Origin: Tetraselmis striata
Lineage: Eukaryota > Chlorophyta > Chlorodendrophyceae > Chlorodendrales > Chlorodendraceae
Direction: 5' to 3'
Assembly (NCBI GenBank): GCA_006384855.1
Contig: VCJN01001936.1
Span: forward strand, 1 to 64,000
DNA: 64,000 bases
The notes under the pieces were generated by a model. The model ran no database searches. It saw only the letters and a list, made by a program, of their open reading frames with translations, and had not been told where the DNA came from. This document shows, piece after piece, positions 36,801-48,900 of the stretch; the first letter of the stretch is position 1; the number at the start of each line of letters is the position of its first letter. The position numbers and the translations under genes were made by a program.

Positions 36801-38055
36801 ATGATGGGTTTGATTGCACGGGGTAAAGTCGGGCGAAGGCAAAGTATTACATGCGGCAGGCAGGCAGGGGGCGGATGTGGGGGTAAGGCACTACTGGTCA
36901 CCAAGGGGTAAAGGCGACGAGATCGTCGACCTACTGATGGTAGTCACTAGCTAGCGACCTATAGCGACTAGATATCAGGTGAGGGGCTTCGTTACACGCA
37001 AGGGGAATAATAGGGTGAAGACAAAATACTACATGCGGTTGTTGTATCTCCATTTTTTGTGGAGGGGCTGGGCCACACTCAGTTGAGATGTAAACTCAGC
37101 GCATTATTTCAGTGTTTGCTCGAAGTGGCCCCTGTCGCGCTGTAGTCTTAGCCCGTCTGAGGTGCGGGCTTTAACTGCATCGATATTCGAGATTATCGAA
37201 GAGCAGCCAAAACCTTAGACCTAACTCTTACTCCTCTGGCTTAATCGCGTAAAGCGAGGAGGGCGAGAGCGATAAAAAAAGTCGGGACCGAGCCGGAACT
37301 TGCAGACCCTTGGCTATTTGTAATGGAGGCTCCTACGACCCCCGCGGCCAAGTGGGCCTTGACCAGTGTCACTTGGTCTTCCTCTTCCGTCGCTCATCCG
37401 GTTGTTGCCCGTCAATGGGCAACGCTTCCACAGTTGGTTCAGCTGTCGCAGCTGTCGGTAGGCGTAGAATAATTATTCAATTGAATTATTCAAAACGCCG
37501 CCTGCAAATTAGCGGGGAGCGCGCGACGCGCGCGGCCGTGCCGCCCGCCTTTTTTTCCGCCCCCGGGACAGGACTGGCACCAGTGAAACCCTTGCAGCGT
37601 CTCTACGACGGCCGTTTAGGCGGCAGCAATCTAGTTACGGAAAGCCCTAGGTAGGCGACGCTCCGTTAGTTTTCAAAAAATACATCATTTCGTCGCCACT
37701 ACCACTGTCACCACACCTCCAAAGCCGGCGAACTACACCCCTGCACATAAGTTTGGGGTCCCTTTTCGGCAGTCTCAAGACTTCAGAAGTCTAGGGTACC
37801 TGAACGTAGGGTATATGACATGAAACCCTGGAATCTCAGAGGGTTTTATAAAACCTGCATGACGAGTGGCTCAAACCGAAGCTTAAAGGCGTTTGACTAG
37901 GGTGTCACGCTGCACTTGGTGCGTGGATGGGCGTCGCCTGCAGTTGCACCAAAACCAGAGTCGATATCACGCACACGCCGACGCGCGTGAGTAGACAACC
38001 AAACGGCGGGATGGCCATGAACGCGTGAGGAAACACATTGGCGACGGGCTCGGGT
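33856..38055. other. Long intergenic stretch with no supported gene
   Basis: Short frames only. A (TTG)n run lies at 35,036-35,056, a tttgaaattt doublet at 35,564-35,580 and a poly-G run at 36,490-36,507. At 36,032-36,204 a 57-residue frame reads as an acidic, coiled-coil-like peptide (SEDEVERMHEQLEDI), possibly an orphan exon. Repeat R4 copy 2 is at 37,559. Confidence 0.5.
37559..37655 (+). repeat. Dispersed repeat R4, copy 2
   Basis: It matches 29,022-29,135 over the gggacagg-actggcaccag block and the following cagcgtctctacgacggc block. Confidence 0.65.
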
Positions 38056-38085
38056 AACAGTAATTTAACCTATTTTGCACCGTGG
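38056..38085 (+). repeat. Left terminal inverted repeat
   Basis: Thirty bases starting aacagtaat. They match the reverse complement of 50,406-50,435 at 26 of 30 positions. The preceding four bases are gggt. Confidence 0.75.
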
Positions 38086-38348
38086 AATTCATTTTGCACC
38101 GTAGGGTTTGTTTATACCCTAGTTCCCGGGTTTACTATCAGTACTTAAGACTCACTGGTGATGTAGCTTGGGTTTGTAGACCTTGGGTGCAGTGCAGCAT
38201 TCAACAGCATGAAGGCCAGCCGCGACGCATATCCAATGTTGGTTTTGGAGCATTTTGTCCAAAATGGGACAAGATGAGGCAATGAAATCAATATTTATTA
38301 TGATTATTACATCCAGCGGCTAGCTAGCCACAAGACGTTGCTGATAGT

Positions 38349-41300
38349 TTATTCGTTGAGCATCCCCAACTCAAGCAAGTCCTTCTTCGTGGCTGCGTTA
38401 AACTTGACGACTCCGCCGGGTTTGCGTTGCGCTGGGGTGGTTGACATGACGTGGACGCAATTGTTTCGTGGCTGGCTGATTTGCCACCCAGTTTGCGCAT
38501 ATGTCTTCACGACTTGGACGCTTTTACCGTACCACTTCTTTCTGACCATGGTGCCGTCCTCGTTGAACACCTCTCGACTTCCCGACGCGTCGTGGATGGC
38601 CTTCGCGTACGATAGGGGGACGGCTTCAACAAGCTTCCAAGGAAGCGTCAGGCACTTCTCCCAGCTTGTGTCAACTGGCTTCTTCCCTCCTTTTGTCTGC
38701 GCGTACAACCATAGGGGCATGAGGGGTTTGCCCTTTGCATCGGCATGGAAGGGCTCGTATACGGCCACGGTCAACGTGTCTTCGGTAGTCTCGCGCGACT
38801 TCACAAGCCCGATGACGAATCTCGACTCCCAATCACCAAGAGTTTCAGGACACTTGTCTTCCTCATGCACCTAACGATGACCAAGACCGCGAGCTATGTT
38901 AGTCCCGAGCGACACGCCACGCCATTTTTGTCCCAGCTGGGACAAAATAACAAGCAAGGTAGAAGAACAAAATTGTTTTGTCCCGTAAAGGACAAAAATG
39001 ACAAACAATGGGACTCACATCGGAGACGTCGATGACAACGAGGTTCGAGCCCTTTGCATCGCTGGGCGATGTGTTGTCATGAAGCCTCTCCTTGGCGCCG
39101 GCGTGAACTCCCCGGAAGGCGCTGTCATCTTGAAGCACTTGAGCACGAACCTCGGCTTCCACGCGAGCGGCTTCGGCATTGTTGAGGTCTGCGTTGGTAG
39201 CCATCGTGTGACGTGCCTCAGCAGGCGCGGTCTGCCCGTGCTCGCGCAAGAAGTCGTCAACTTCCTCTTTATGTTGCGGCCAGAACCCGGAGAAAGCTGC
39301 CGAAGGAGCAGTTTGCATCTCATCCAAGTCGTCGAGCAGATTCTTCCAGCTCTCGCGCTCGACTGGGGAGAAGTGCCACTGGACCGCCAGGTCCGTGATG
39401 TACGACCTGACCTTCTTGAAATCATCCAAGTACCTCTGGACCTTCACCGCGTCGGGCTTCTTTTTGTCGCAGAGAGCGTACAAAAGGGGCCGGCCCGCAC
39501 GAATCTCGGGCGTCCCAGTTGGCGCGCTCTTCAAGATCTGCACGGGCTCAGAAAGCGGTGTGTTGGACCACAAGGCGGTGCGCAACGAGCCGCCAGACGC
39601 GGCGGCGTCGTCACGGGTGAACTCGAATTTGTGCGGCTTACTGATGTCTTGAATGTGGTCTTGGAAATGGGGCCTTAACCACTCAGAGAAGTCGAGGGAG
39701 AATGAGAGCTCAGCAATCTCCGGAGTGGGCGAGAATGCCTTCGCCACCAAGTCAAGAAAGGCCTCGATTGTGTAGGCGGAGCTGCGAGATAGCGCAAGAC
39801 TGATGCGGCTGAAGATCTGGTCAACCCGTTCGTGAGTGTGCCCGACAGGCAAGAAGACCAAATGAATGACATCGCAGATGCCGATAGACACAAGCCAATT
39901 GCAGAGGGCGGCCACGTTCCTATTCTTGTTCTCCCTGACGGTGTTGTCCATCTGGATTCTGATGTACGGAATCTTTCTACCACGGTGTTGAATCTCCTGC
40001 ATCGCAAACCAGATTTCATCAGTCCAGGGCTACTGGACAACCACGGCGAACCTATCGGGAGGCTAACGAGCTCACCTTCATGATCGTGATCCATATCAGA
40101 GTGCACGTCGTGGACGAATCGTGGGGAATGGTGTTGGTGTAGTAGTAGATGTCGTCCGGGCGGTATCCGTCGTACTTCACACAGGTGAGGTGGTACTTGA
40201 GGAGCATGTCGGGCTTCACAGTCTTGGGGATGCGAACCCAGTGAGGCAGCAGGGTCTTCGCGGAGTCCATGCTATCAATTTCGAAGAAGAAGAAGTTTCC
40301 ATGGCCAAGGCGCGACTGGAAGACGGCGTTGTTCAGATCCCTTCGTTCCTGGCGCACTCTCTCGAGGTGTACCTTCTGCTCAGCTCTGACCTGACGCCTC
40401 ACCAGCTGCTGATGTTGACGGTGCACTTGACGTTCCTCTGGCGTCATGTCCTTTGTGCAAATCTCGCGAGCTTGGTCTCTGAGTGCTTTGCCCGCCGCGC
40501 ATATGGGACAGTGGCTGAATCGCTTCACCTTCGGCGTGGTGACATCCGGGAAGTCTTCCTTCCAAGTCCGGCGGAAAGTGTCGAACGATGCGAGCTTCAC
40601 TTCGCTCTCGGTAGCCAAATCTACAAAGGGGCAGGGGCGTGATATGTCGGTATACAAATAAGGTCTCATAATGCGAGACAGAAAAGTTCGGTCTGAAGTG
40701 GGTCGAAATAATTATATCGGTAGTGGGTGAATAATTCTGTAATCAGCATGGCGAAACAATCTGTCAACAGTGTGACGAAACGGTATGCCAGTAGTGGGAC
40801 AAAACCGTATCTCAGCAGTGGGACAAGACGTTCTCTCTGCAGTGGGACGATATCGGCTAATTATGTGGGACAAATACTTTTGCGGTCGGTGGGACGAAAC
40901 GGTATGCCATGAGCGGTGCGAAACGTTCTGTCATCAGTGGGACGAAATCGGTCCGGCGTCGGTGGGACTAAACGTTCTGGCGATAGCGGGACGAAACGTT
41001 CTGTCATCAGTGGGACAAAACGGTTTGTCATCAACGGGACAAAACGGTTTGTCAACAGTGGGACGAAACGGTTCGTCATCAGCGGGACAAAACGGTCTGT
41101 CAGCAGCGGGACAAAACGGTTTGTCATCAGTGGGACGAAACGGTTTGTCATCAGTGGGACGAAACGGTTTGTCATCAGTGGGACGAAACGGTCTGTCATC
41201 AGTGGGACGAAACGGTTTGTCATCAGTGGGACGAAACGGTTTGTCATCAGTGGGGCGAAACGGTTTGTCATCAGTGGGACGAAACGGTTTGTCAACAGTG

Positions 41301-42432
41301 TGACGAAACGGTTTGTCATCAGTGGGACGAAAGGGTTTGTCAACAGTGTGACGAAACGTTCTGTCATCAGTGGGACGAAACGGTTTGTCATCAGTGGGAC
41401 GAAACGGTTTGTCATCAGTGGGACGAAACGGTCTGTCATCAGTGGGACGAAACGGTTTGTCATCAGTGGGACGAAACGGTTTGTCATCAGTGGGACGAAA
41501 CGGTTTGTCATCAGTGGGACGAAACGGTTTGTCATCAGCGGGACGAAACGGTCTGTCATCAGCGGGACGAAACGGTATGTCATCAGTGGGACAAAATGGG
41601 CCTCACCACGGAGAATGGCGTTGTCGTCCTCGGCCCACGACTTGTAGTAGTAGTAGACGCAAATCTTGGTCATCCAGGGAGGTAGGTGCTTCTTGAAGGT
41701 CTCGCTGTTTCCGTCATGAAAAGGCATGATCTCGACGTGACCGAGGTCATCCGAGAAGAAGTGCTCGAGAAACATGCGCACATGCTCCCTCGGTCCGGTC
41801 TGTCTGCTCTCGTATTGCTTGCGCTGCCTGATGTACGTGGGTTCGTTATCCACCACCGACCGCTGGATCACGAGACGTCTGTGTTTCGAGACCTGATGCA
41901 AGACCTCCCACGCACGCCCACACGTGTAGATGGGGCCGCGATGATCGAAAGAGCGCAAGTAGCCACCGTGATCAAACATGTAATCGAACTTGTCGGATGC
42001 CGACTCGTAGCCGCCCCTGAGAACCTGAGCGAGCCGGTCAAAGGAGCGGTTCTGATTGCCAGAGTATACAGTCAACGCACGGTCCAACACGGCATCAACG
42101 AGGGCCTCTCCGCACTGTGTGTATAGCTTGTGCACGCACTTGCGCGAACAGCATGGCGACTGCTCGCTAGCCTCCTTGGCGAGCATGAGGCGGATACAAT
42201 CGCGAGAGGTGCGCTTGCTGATCAGAGACGAGACCTTGCCATTACCGCTTTCGGCGACCTCATCGCAGCCCTTGCCCCACGTGTACTTCCTTTTCTCAGG
42301 CTCCTTACGATCACTCGCACGCGCGTCGCAATCACACGAGTATCCACTGCGGCACGAACACAGCGGTAATGTAACTGTAGTGTCCGACGCGCCGGATCCT
42401 GGAGAGGAGGCCATGCTTTCGACCGCCGCCAT
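38349..42432 (-). CDS. DDE/RNase H-like transposase candidate, DUF7869-like (four exons)
   Basis: Exons: 42432-41607, 40620-40076, 40029-39019, 38870-38349. The sum is 2904 nt, 967 aa, with all introns GT-AG and in phase. The start is the ATG at 42432 (MAAVESMA), downstream of a poly-C run in the leader. N-terminal Cys clusters (C25, C27, C33, C35 and C94-C99) suggest zinc binding. HCPIC at 312-316 is a second Cys pair. FFFFEIDSMD places acidic residues at 391/394; QMDN at 483-486 precedes ENKNR; LPVGHTHERVDQ at 517-528 follows. An acidic pair, a DN..ENKN block and a GHTHExxD block fit a DDE/D RNase H-fold nuclease; I recall this pattern from DUF7869 proteins of algae and oomycetes. D391, D485 and E524 or D527 are my catalytic guesses. 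The first intron (41606-40621) is almost wholly 24-bp satellite; the second is only 46 nt. The gene shares a 545-bp divergent upstream region with the methyltransferase-like gene. Confidence 0.7.
40737..41600 (+). repeat. 24-bp satellite array 1 (~36 units) in an intron of the transposase-like gene
   Basis: The unit is 24 bp with the core cagtgggacgaaacggtt followed by tgtcat. Left-edge units are degenerate and central units nearly identical. It fills the intron 41606-40621 of the minus-strand gene. Twenty-four is a multiple of three, so several frames stay open; the long apparent proteins are artefacts. Confidence 0.9.
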
Positions 42433-42977
42433 GCAGCGCGGGGCGAGTGGGTGGGGGGGGGGGGGGGGGGGGGAGGACTGTGATCTGTGGTGAGGAAGAG
42501 TGACGGCCGATGACCGTTCTCGGACGGGCCGTTGACCGGGGTGCATAATATTCAGGTACGGGTCAAAATAATTGATGACTCAAATACCGTGCTATTTCGT
42601 GCTTCTTTCGTATGTCGGAAATAGTTCTATACTAGTAAGTACACCCAAATCCAATCCAAGGAATATATCATCCCATGAAGGAATATTATTGCCACGCCAC
42701 TGTACTCTCGTACCGTTATGACTCTCGAGTAGAGAATATTTTATCTTCCAGTAATAGTAATATATAGTCGCAGTAGTTAGCCCTGTATATTCGTCGCGGT
42801 GCAAAATACATGAACCTGATGACGACGACGAGGTACACTATAGTGTGCGCACGCGCGCCGTTGGTCCAGCAGGGGTCAGAGCGGCGGCAGACGGAAACCA
42901 CGTCATTTCCACCTCTCCCTCACCGCTTCCCACCAAGAAACACGCTCATCTACCGCGTCAACCTACCTACCGCCACA
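42433..42977. promoter_or_regulatory. Divergent upstream region between the two element genes
   Basis: A 545-bp gap between start codons in opposite directions, so it must hold both promoters. A poly-G run lies at 42,455-42,473. Short A/T-rich blocks around 42,730-42,770 could hold core promoter elements, but no clear TATA box was fixed. Confidence 0.5.
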
Positions 42978-45900
42978 ATGGCGCCGAAGAAGAACGAGCC
43001 TGCCAAGGACAAGGAAGACAAGGACGACGCCACCCCAGGTGAGTTGCGCGCGCGTACAGTAGCTGCCTGCCTGCTCGACGCGTGATACGGCCAGATCTAG
43101 CGAGTTCGGTTAGGGTTCACTGTAGAAGCGGTGTAATCTAGGACCACTCGAGGTGTAGGCAGACGAGTGGCAGCGTACAGTAGCCGCCTGCCTGCTCGAC
43201 GCGTGATGCGGCCAGATCTAGCGAGTTCGGTTAGGGTTCCCTGTAGAAGCGGTGTAATCTAGGACCGCTCGAGGTGTAGGCAGACGAGTGGGAATATAAA
43301 CACAAACGAGACGAGCGGCATCAGGGTCCTGCATGGTAGTATTACGTCCCGTCGAGGCAGCTGTTGCAAGCAGTAAGGATGCTAATTGGTGGTGGGAGGG
43401 GGTGGGGGTGAAGAGCGGCCAGGGGGAACCTCTGCCTGTACTCCGCCGTAAGGAGTGGTTTAATATTAGTGTGAAGCGCAGTACTTACAGACATTACATT
43501 ATTAAACCGCAGTACATAATGTATTGAAAATATTTTTGTCATCAGTGGGACAAAACGGTTTGTCATCAGTGGGACGAAACGGTTTGTCATCAGTGGGACG
43601 AAACGGTTTGTCATCAGTGGGACGAAACGGTTTGTCATCAGTGGGACGAAACGGTTTGTCATCAGTGGGACGAAACGGTTTGTCATCAGTGGGACGAAAC
43701 GGTCTGTCATCAGTGGGACGAAACGGTTTGTCATCAGTGGGACGAAACGGTTTGTCATCAGTGGGACGAAACGGTTTGTCATCAGTGGGACGAAACGGTT
43801 TGTCATCAGTGGGACGAAACGGTTTGTCATCAGTGGGACGAAACGGTTTGTCATCAGTGGGACGAAACGGTTTGTCATCAGTGGGACGAAACGGTTTGTC
43901 ATCAGTGGGACGAAACGGTTTGTCATCAGTGGGACGAAACGGTTTGTCATCAGTGGGACGAAACGGTTTGTCATCAGTGGGACGAAACGTTCTGTCATCA
44001 GTGGGACGAAACGGTTTGTCATCAGTGGGACGAAACGGTCTGTCATCAGTGGGACGAAACGTTCTGTCATCAGTGGGACGAAACGGTTTGTCCTCAGTGG
44101 GACGAAACGGTCTGTCATCAGTGGGACGAAACGGTCTGTCATCAGTGGGACGAAACGGTCTGACAGGATATGATATTTTTAGGTCGGAGGTCCAAGCGGA
44201 CATCAAAACCTACCGAGAAAGCAAAAGAATTCGATGCGCTCGGAGCGCTAGTCGGGAGAAAACACAAGGCGTCATCTTCTGTGCCCGAGCAGCCGGCGGC
44301 GAAGAAGAGCCGTGCAGCCTCAGCTTCTGCAGCTGGAGCCGGCGCTGAGGCATCAGGTAACCCCTGGAAACCGAGCCTTTTAAGAGGTAGAGTGCCGGCT
44401 TACGGCACGCACTCGCAAGGAGAAAGATCGGCCGCCTTGCGTTTGAGGGCCCGAATCAAGAGCGGGCAGGTCCTCTCAGATGCTCAAATGCAGACAGCGC
44501 GAAGGCTAATCGATTACGAAAAGCTCATGCAAGCTTACTATCAATCAGGTCCTCGCCTCTCCAATCATATGATTTTTGTGAGTGCACTGTGTCATATTGA
44601 CATTGTTTGAAATCATGTGTGTTGACAGGTTCGAAAGGACGCGCACAAGAGCCAGTAGCGACTAAAGCTTCAAAGGAATCCAAGGGAAAAGAAAAAGTTT
44701 CAGAAACGATTGTGACTCCAGGTAATTGTGACTGAAAGTATCAATCCCTGCCTTCTCACTCCCTTCGATTACTTTCTCGTCAATGAGTATCTGACGTTCC
44801 AACAGGTCGTAAATTGGCGCGGGCAACCGCGAAGGAAGCAGCTGGTAGATCGGGATCCCCAGGTAAGAAAAATCACGCTTGGCTTTGATGGTGTATGGCG
44901 ATACCGTTCAGGGGTTAATCGTGACGCCCACTGCAGGTGTGTTGAGTACTCTCTACTCATTCTTTACAGGTTCCCCCAATCAAGGCTCTTCTTTGTCTAA
45001 AGGCCCGCCTCAAGTACCGGAAACAGAGCCTGAGCCTGAAATAGAGCACACTGAGCCGGAGCCGGAGCCCGAGCCGGAGCCTGAAACAGAGCCCAATGAG
45101 CCCGAGCCAGAGCCTCGGCATGAGCCTGAAACTGAGCCCGCTCTGACGGAGCCCGAGCCGGAGCCCGAGCCGGAGCCCGAGCCCACTCGGCTTGACCCGG
45201 CGCCAGAGGCCGAGCTCGAGACTCCAGCGCCGACTACCGGGCAAGCGTCCGGTTCTGGAGCCTCTTGTTCTCGAGCCCCTGTTGCCGAGGCTCCGAGAAG
45301 GGTTCCTGAATTCCTCAGTATGTGCACGGATGAAGAGGTCTTCGGCACAGAGGAAGAACAGAGGCAACGGGCGGCGGAGAAGCGTAAGCAAGCTCTCGAC
45401 ATCACCGGCACTCCCGGACCCGAGAGGAAGACAAAGCTGATGACGGTCGCCTCTTACGACGACTTCTTTGACGAGAGGGACGGGTCCCAAGAACATGACT
45501 CCTACAGCGACTTTACCTCAAGGAGCTGGACTATCCACTGGTTCAAGAACGCAAGTGACAAGGTCGAGATCTATTTGTACATCGAATTGCACAAGGCGAG
45601 CCTGCTGACTGGCAAGGACTTTTTCGATGATCCGAAGGGGCCACTTCTCGCGTGTATCGGAAAGATCAAGGACGTCAAGCTGGACTCGGCCGGAAACTAC
45701 GGGGTGAGTAAAGCTTATATGATGTCTGAATTCGTGTCAATGTCGTGTTTCAATAAGTATTAATATTCTTGTGCTTGTTACCGCAGATATCTCTTGAACC
45801 TTATCGCTTGACAGTGCACAAGGAGTACAGGATCGATGTCAGCTTTGAGAGGTTGCTACTCCACGCGATCCAACCGTCACTCCCCTTCCAACCGCGGTTC

Positions 45901-48900
45901 CAGTCTTACTACGCATGGACTTTGGTCGAGCGCAATGTGCTGGCGCAGGCGCTGACAGGTTTCGCGTCGGGTCAGATTGACATCGATGACTTGGCCAACA
46001 TTGACAAGGATTTTAAGAACGCGCTTCCATACGTCAACACGTTGGCCGTCCCGCCGGCCTTGAATGGCTTCCACAACACCGGTGCCGTCGACTGGATCTC
46101 TTACGGCCACCTCAGAGTCGAGATTGCTGATCCAGAGGTGAAGACATCTCACGGTGGCGACATCAACATGTTGTACGCCGACAGAGTCAACCTCGTGGTC
46201 AACAAGGCTACGGGGCTGCCTTACATTTTCAGCTTCATATCCGATAGGTTCGTCGCTCCGCCGCCGGAATTTGAATTCCGTTCCCCAAAGCTCCAAGACT
46301 GCAATATGGTGGCGCAAAGCTACAAGGTAAAAGCCTATCGCGACCTGTTGTACCTATCCGGATCAGATATGTGTAGACAAATATAAATCAATACACAATG
46401 CAACTTACTGACATCCCTTTATTTTGCATTTGTTATTCAGAGGAATCCTTCCCTATCCGCCGAGAATTTCTCAGTGTCCTTCCCAGTGGTTGCCAAGAAT
46501 TTAGGCTTAACGTTCCGCGAAGAGTACGAGCCCCTCGCTCTGACCATGGCCAACTTCAAGGAGCTAGTCGCAGCAGACCAAGGCGGGGAGAAGCCGAGGT
46601 TGGCGGATTCAAGTTCCTACGAGCCAGAGATCGACGTCATCGACGAGTTTCTTCGCGCCCACGGCGCGCGTCAAGCCAACATCGACGGCAGCCACAGACG
46701 GGAGGCGAAGCGCATGGTGAAAGAAAACTACCCGCAAATCTACAACGCCAACAAAGGCATCCACCTCACGTCGACTAAGATGTACATCGGCCTCTCGCCG
46801 GAAGTCTGCCGCTACATGTCTATGAAGCTCAACGAGGCGGGTCACACCGTCGTGGGAGACACGTCGATGCACAAACTCCTGGTGAGTGACCCATTCTCCC
46901 AAATTACTATTTAGCTAACCGTGGCAGCAAATAGGCGTAATGTGTGACAAAAGTCGTTCTGTCGTTAGCGGGTTAAAAATATGTCACAGTGGGACGAAAC
47001 GTTCTGTCATCAGCGGGACGAAACGGTCTGTCATCAGTGGGACAAAACGTTCTGTCATCAGTGGGACGAAACGTTCTGTCATCAGTGGGACGAAACGGTT
47101 TGTCATCAGTGGGACGAAACGGTCTGTCATCAGTGGGACGAAACGGTTTGTCATCAGCGGGACGAAACGGTCTGTCATCAGCGGGACGAAACGTTCTGTC
47201 ATCAGTGGGACGAACCGTTCTGTCATCAGCGGGACGAAACGGTTTGTCATCGAGGTACAAGCGTTCGGAATTTTGAAATCGGTGCAATTGTTTCTGCAGA
47301 ACCTTCGCAGATGTTTCGAGAGCTGGTATGCAGAACAGGATGCAAATCGCCCCGGCTTTAGGGCACTTCCGCAAATCAGGGTAGTGAAGGAGTTCAAGAA
47401 GTCTGAAGTTCTTCAAGTTGAACTTGAGAAGATCGGCATAAAAGATGAGAAGAGCAGCGAGTTCTCAAATTTGATTGACCTCTGCTCGCGCCCACAACGG
47501 TGAGCTGCGTACATGTTGAAAATTTATCGTGTTGTTAATGCTGCTAGATTCTGACAAATGATTTGCGCAGTGTTTTTGAGCCCCTTGAGCAGATTTCTGA
47601 AGCCTACCGGCATGTGGACCTCGGGGTTCGAGGATGGGACGAAGCCAGAACCAAACTCGGAGACCTATTGGTGTACTACGAGCAAGAACTCGATAGACTC
47701 AAGCGGCGCCTCAATTACGGCAGGCAACTCACCCAGAAGGAAGTGAGCAAGGTTTACGAAGCAATTCGGAAGCCTATCAATACAATCCTCGATAACAAGA
47801 AGTACGGCTTCGGGAAAGACAGAGCTCACTTCCGAGTCGCCCTCATGGAGGTAAGTTGTGACCGACCCCAGTGTCTTAATCATATGGAATACTATCATTG
47901 ATTCCTTTCTCCGTACTGAAGTTTGTTTTTCGACCCAGGATGTCGGCTTTGGCCCCGGTACGCCCTGGCTAGACGAGCCGTCTCTTGCCAAGCAGAGCGA
48001 CAGCGCGGATCTCCCTGTGGGCCAGATGTACCTTGTGGTTGGACTGCTCATCCAAGGCGAGCACAGTGTGACCCCTTGCCTCTACGAGCTGGTGGATGAC
48101 ATAAAGCACGCCGGCGACAATGGCCCCATGGCTGTTACGCACACCAACGCGGAGTGGCTCGCGATGATTGAGACCTGGCGGTTTCGCGATCTCTTGCGTC
48201 GAGCAAGCATCAAGGTCATGAATGCCATTGACACGGCCAAGGGCAGGGAGGCAATCGGACTGCTGACGCCGGACGAACCGGCCAGGAACTGGGGGAAATA
48301 TCTCTCGGACCACATCATCGATTGGGATGTGGAAGACAAAGTGTCGGATGAGCAAGCGGCCGCTCGCCTTGACGCCATCACCAAGTTCCGAGCCAAGGTT
48401 GATGACCTCGGCCCAACAGGCTTCCCCAGAAAGTTCCAGGATTTGTTCAAAGGTGCTCATCGCTCCGGTCCTTTGATGGTCTTGCTGACCCCTCCTGCCA
48501 GATGGGGGGACATGAAATCCGCCGATTGTCTCACACCACTACCGGTTCGAGAGCATATCGCGGCCACCAACACCACCATCAGGAGTGAGGCGTATCGCAT
48601 CAAGAATCAGATGCCGGACTTGGTCATCTCCTTCTTCACAGAGTTTGCTCTTCTGGCATGTGCGCCGGAGCTTATCGCGGTTTCCGCTCCGAATGTTTCT
48701 AATGAGCTGTGGATATCGATGAAGGTAACTAAGATCTTGTGCAACCACAAATGCTCTTCTGAATTTTCGTTGTGAGCTATTAACCCGAATCTGTTTTCTA
48801 ATACACACAGGCCGGGGCACTTCCGGTGATGCCCAAGGGCGAAAAGGTCGACGAGGATGAGGAGATCTGGTTAGACCAGGAGCTTTGCAAGACTTGCATT

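Noticed and set aside
38998-39678. A 226-residue plus-strand frame
   Set aside because: It is the shadow of exon 3 of the minus-strand transposase-like gene, which has the conserved motifs.
40737-41600. CRISPR-like array
   Set aside because: Units are head-to-tail with no unique spacers, and the context is spliced eukaryotic genes.
40861-42546. A single 561-residue minus-strand protein with many FVPLMTNR repeats
   Set aside because: The repeat part is a 24-bp satellite lying between a good donor (41,606) and acceptor (40,621). The conserved reading frame continues on the far side of that intron.
43502-44348. Repeat proteins in several frames on both strands
   Set aside because: The same satellite gives open frames in most phases. 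Splice sites place it in intron 1 of the methyltransferase-like gene.
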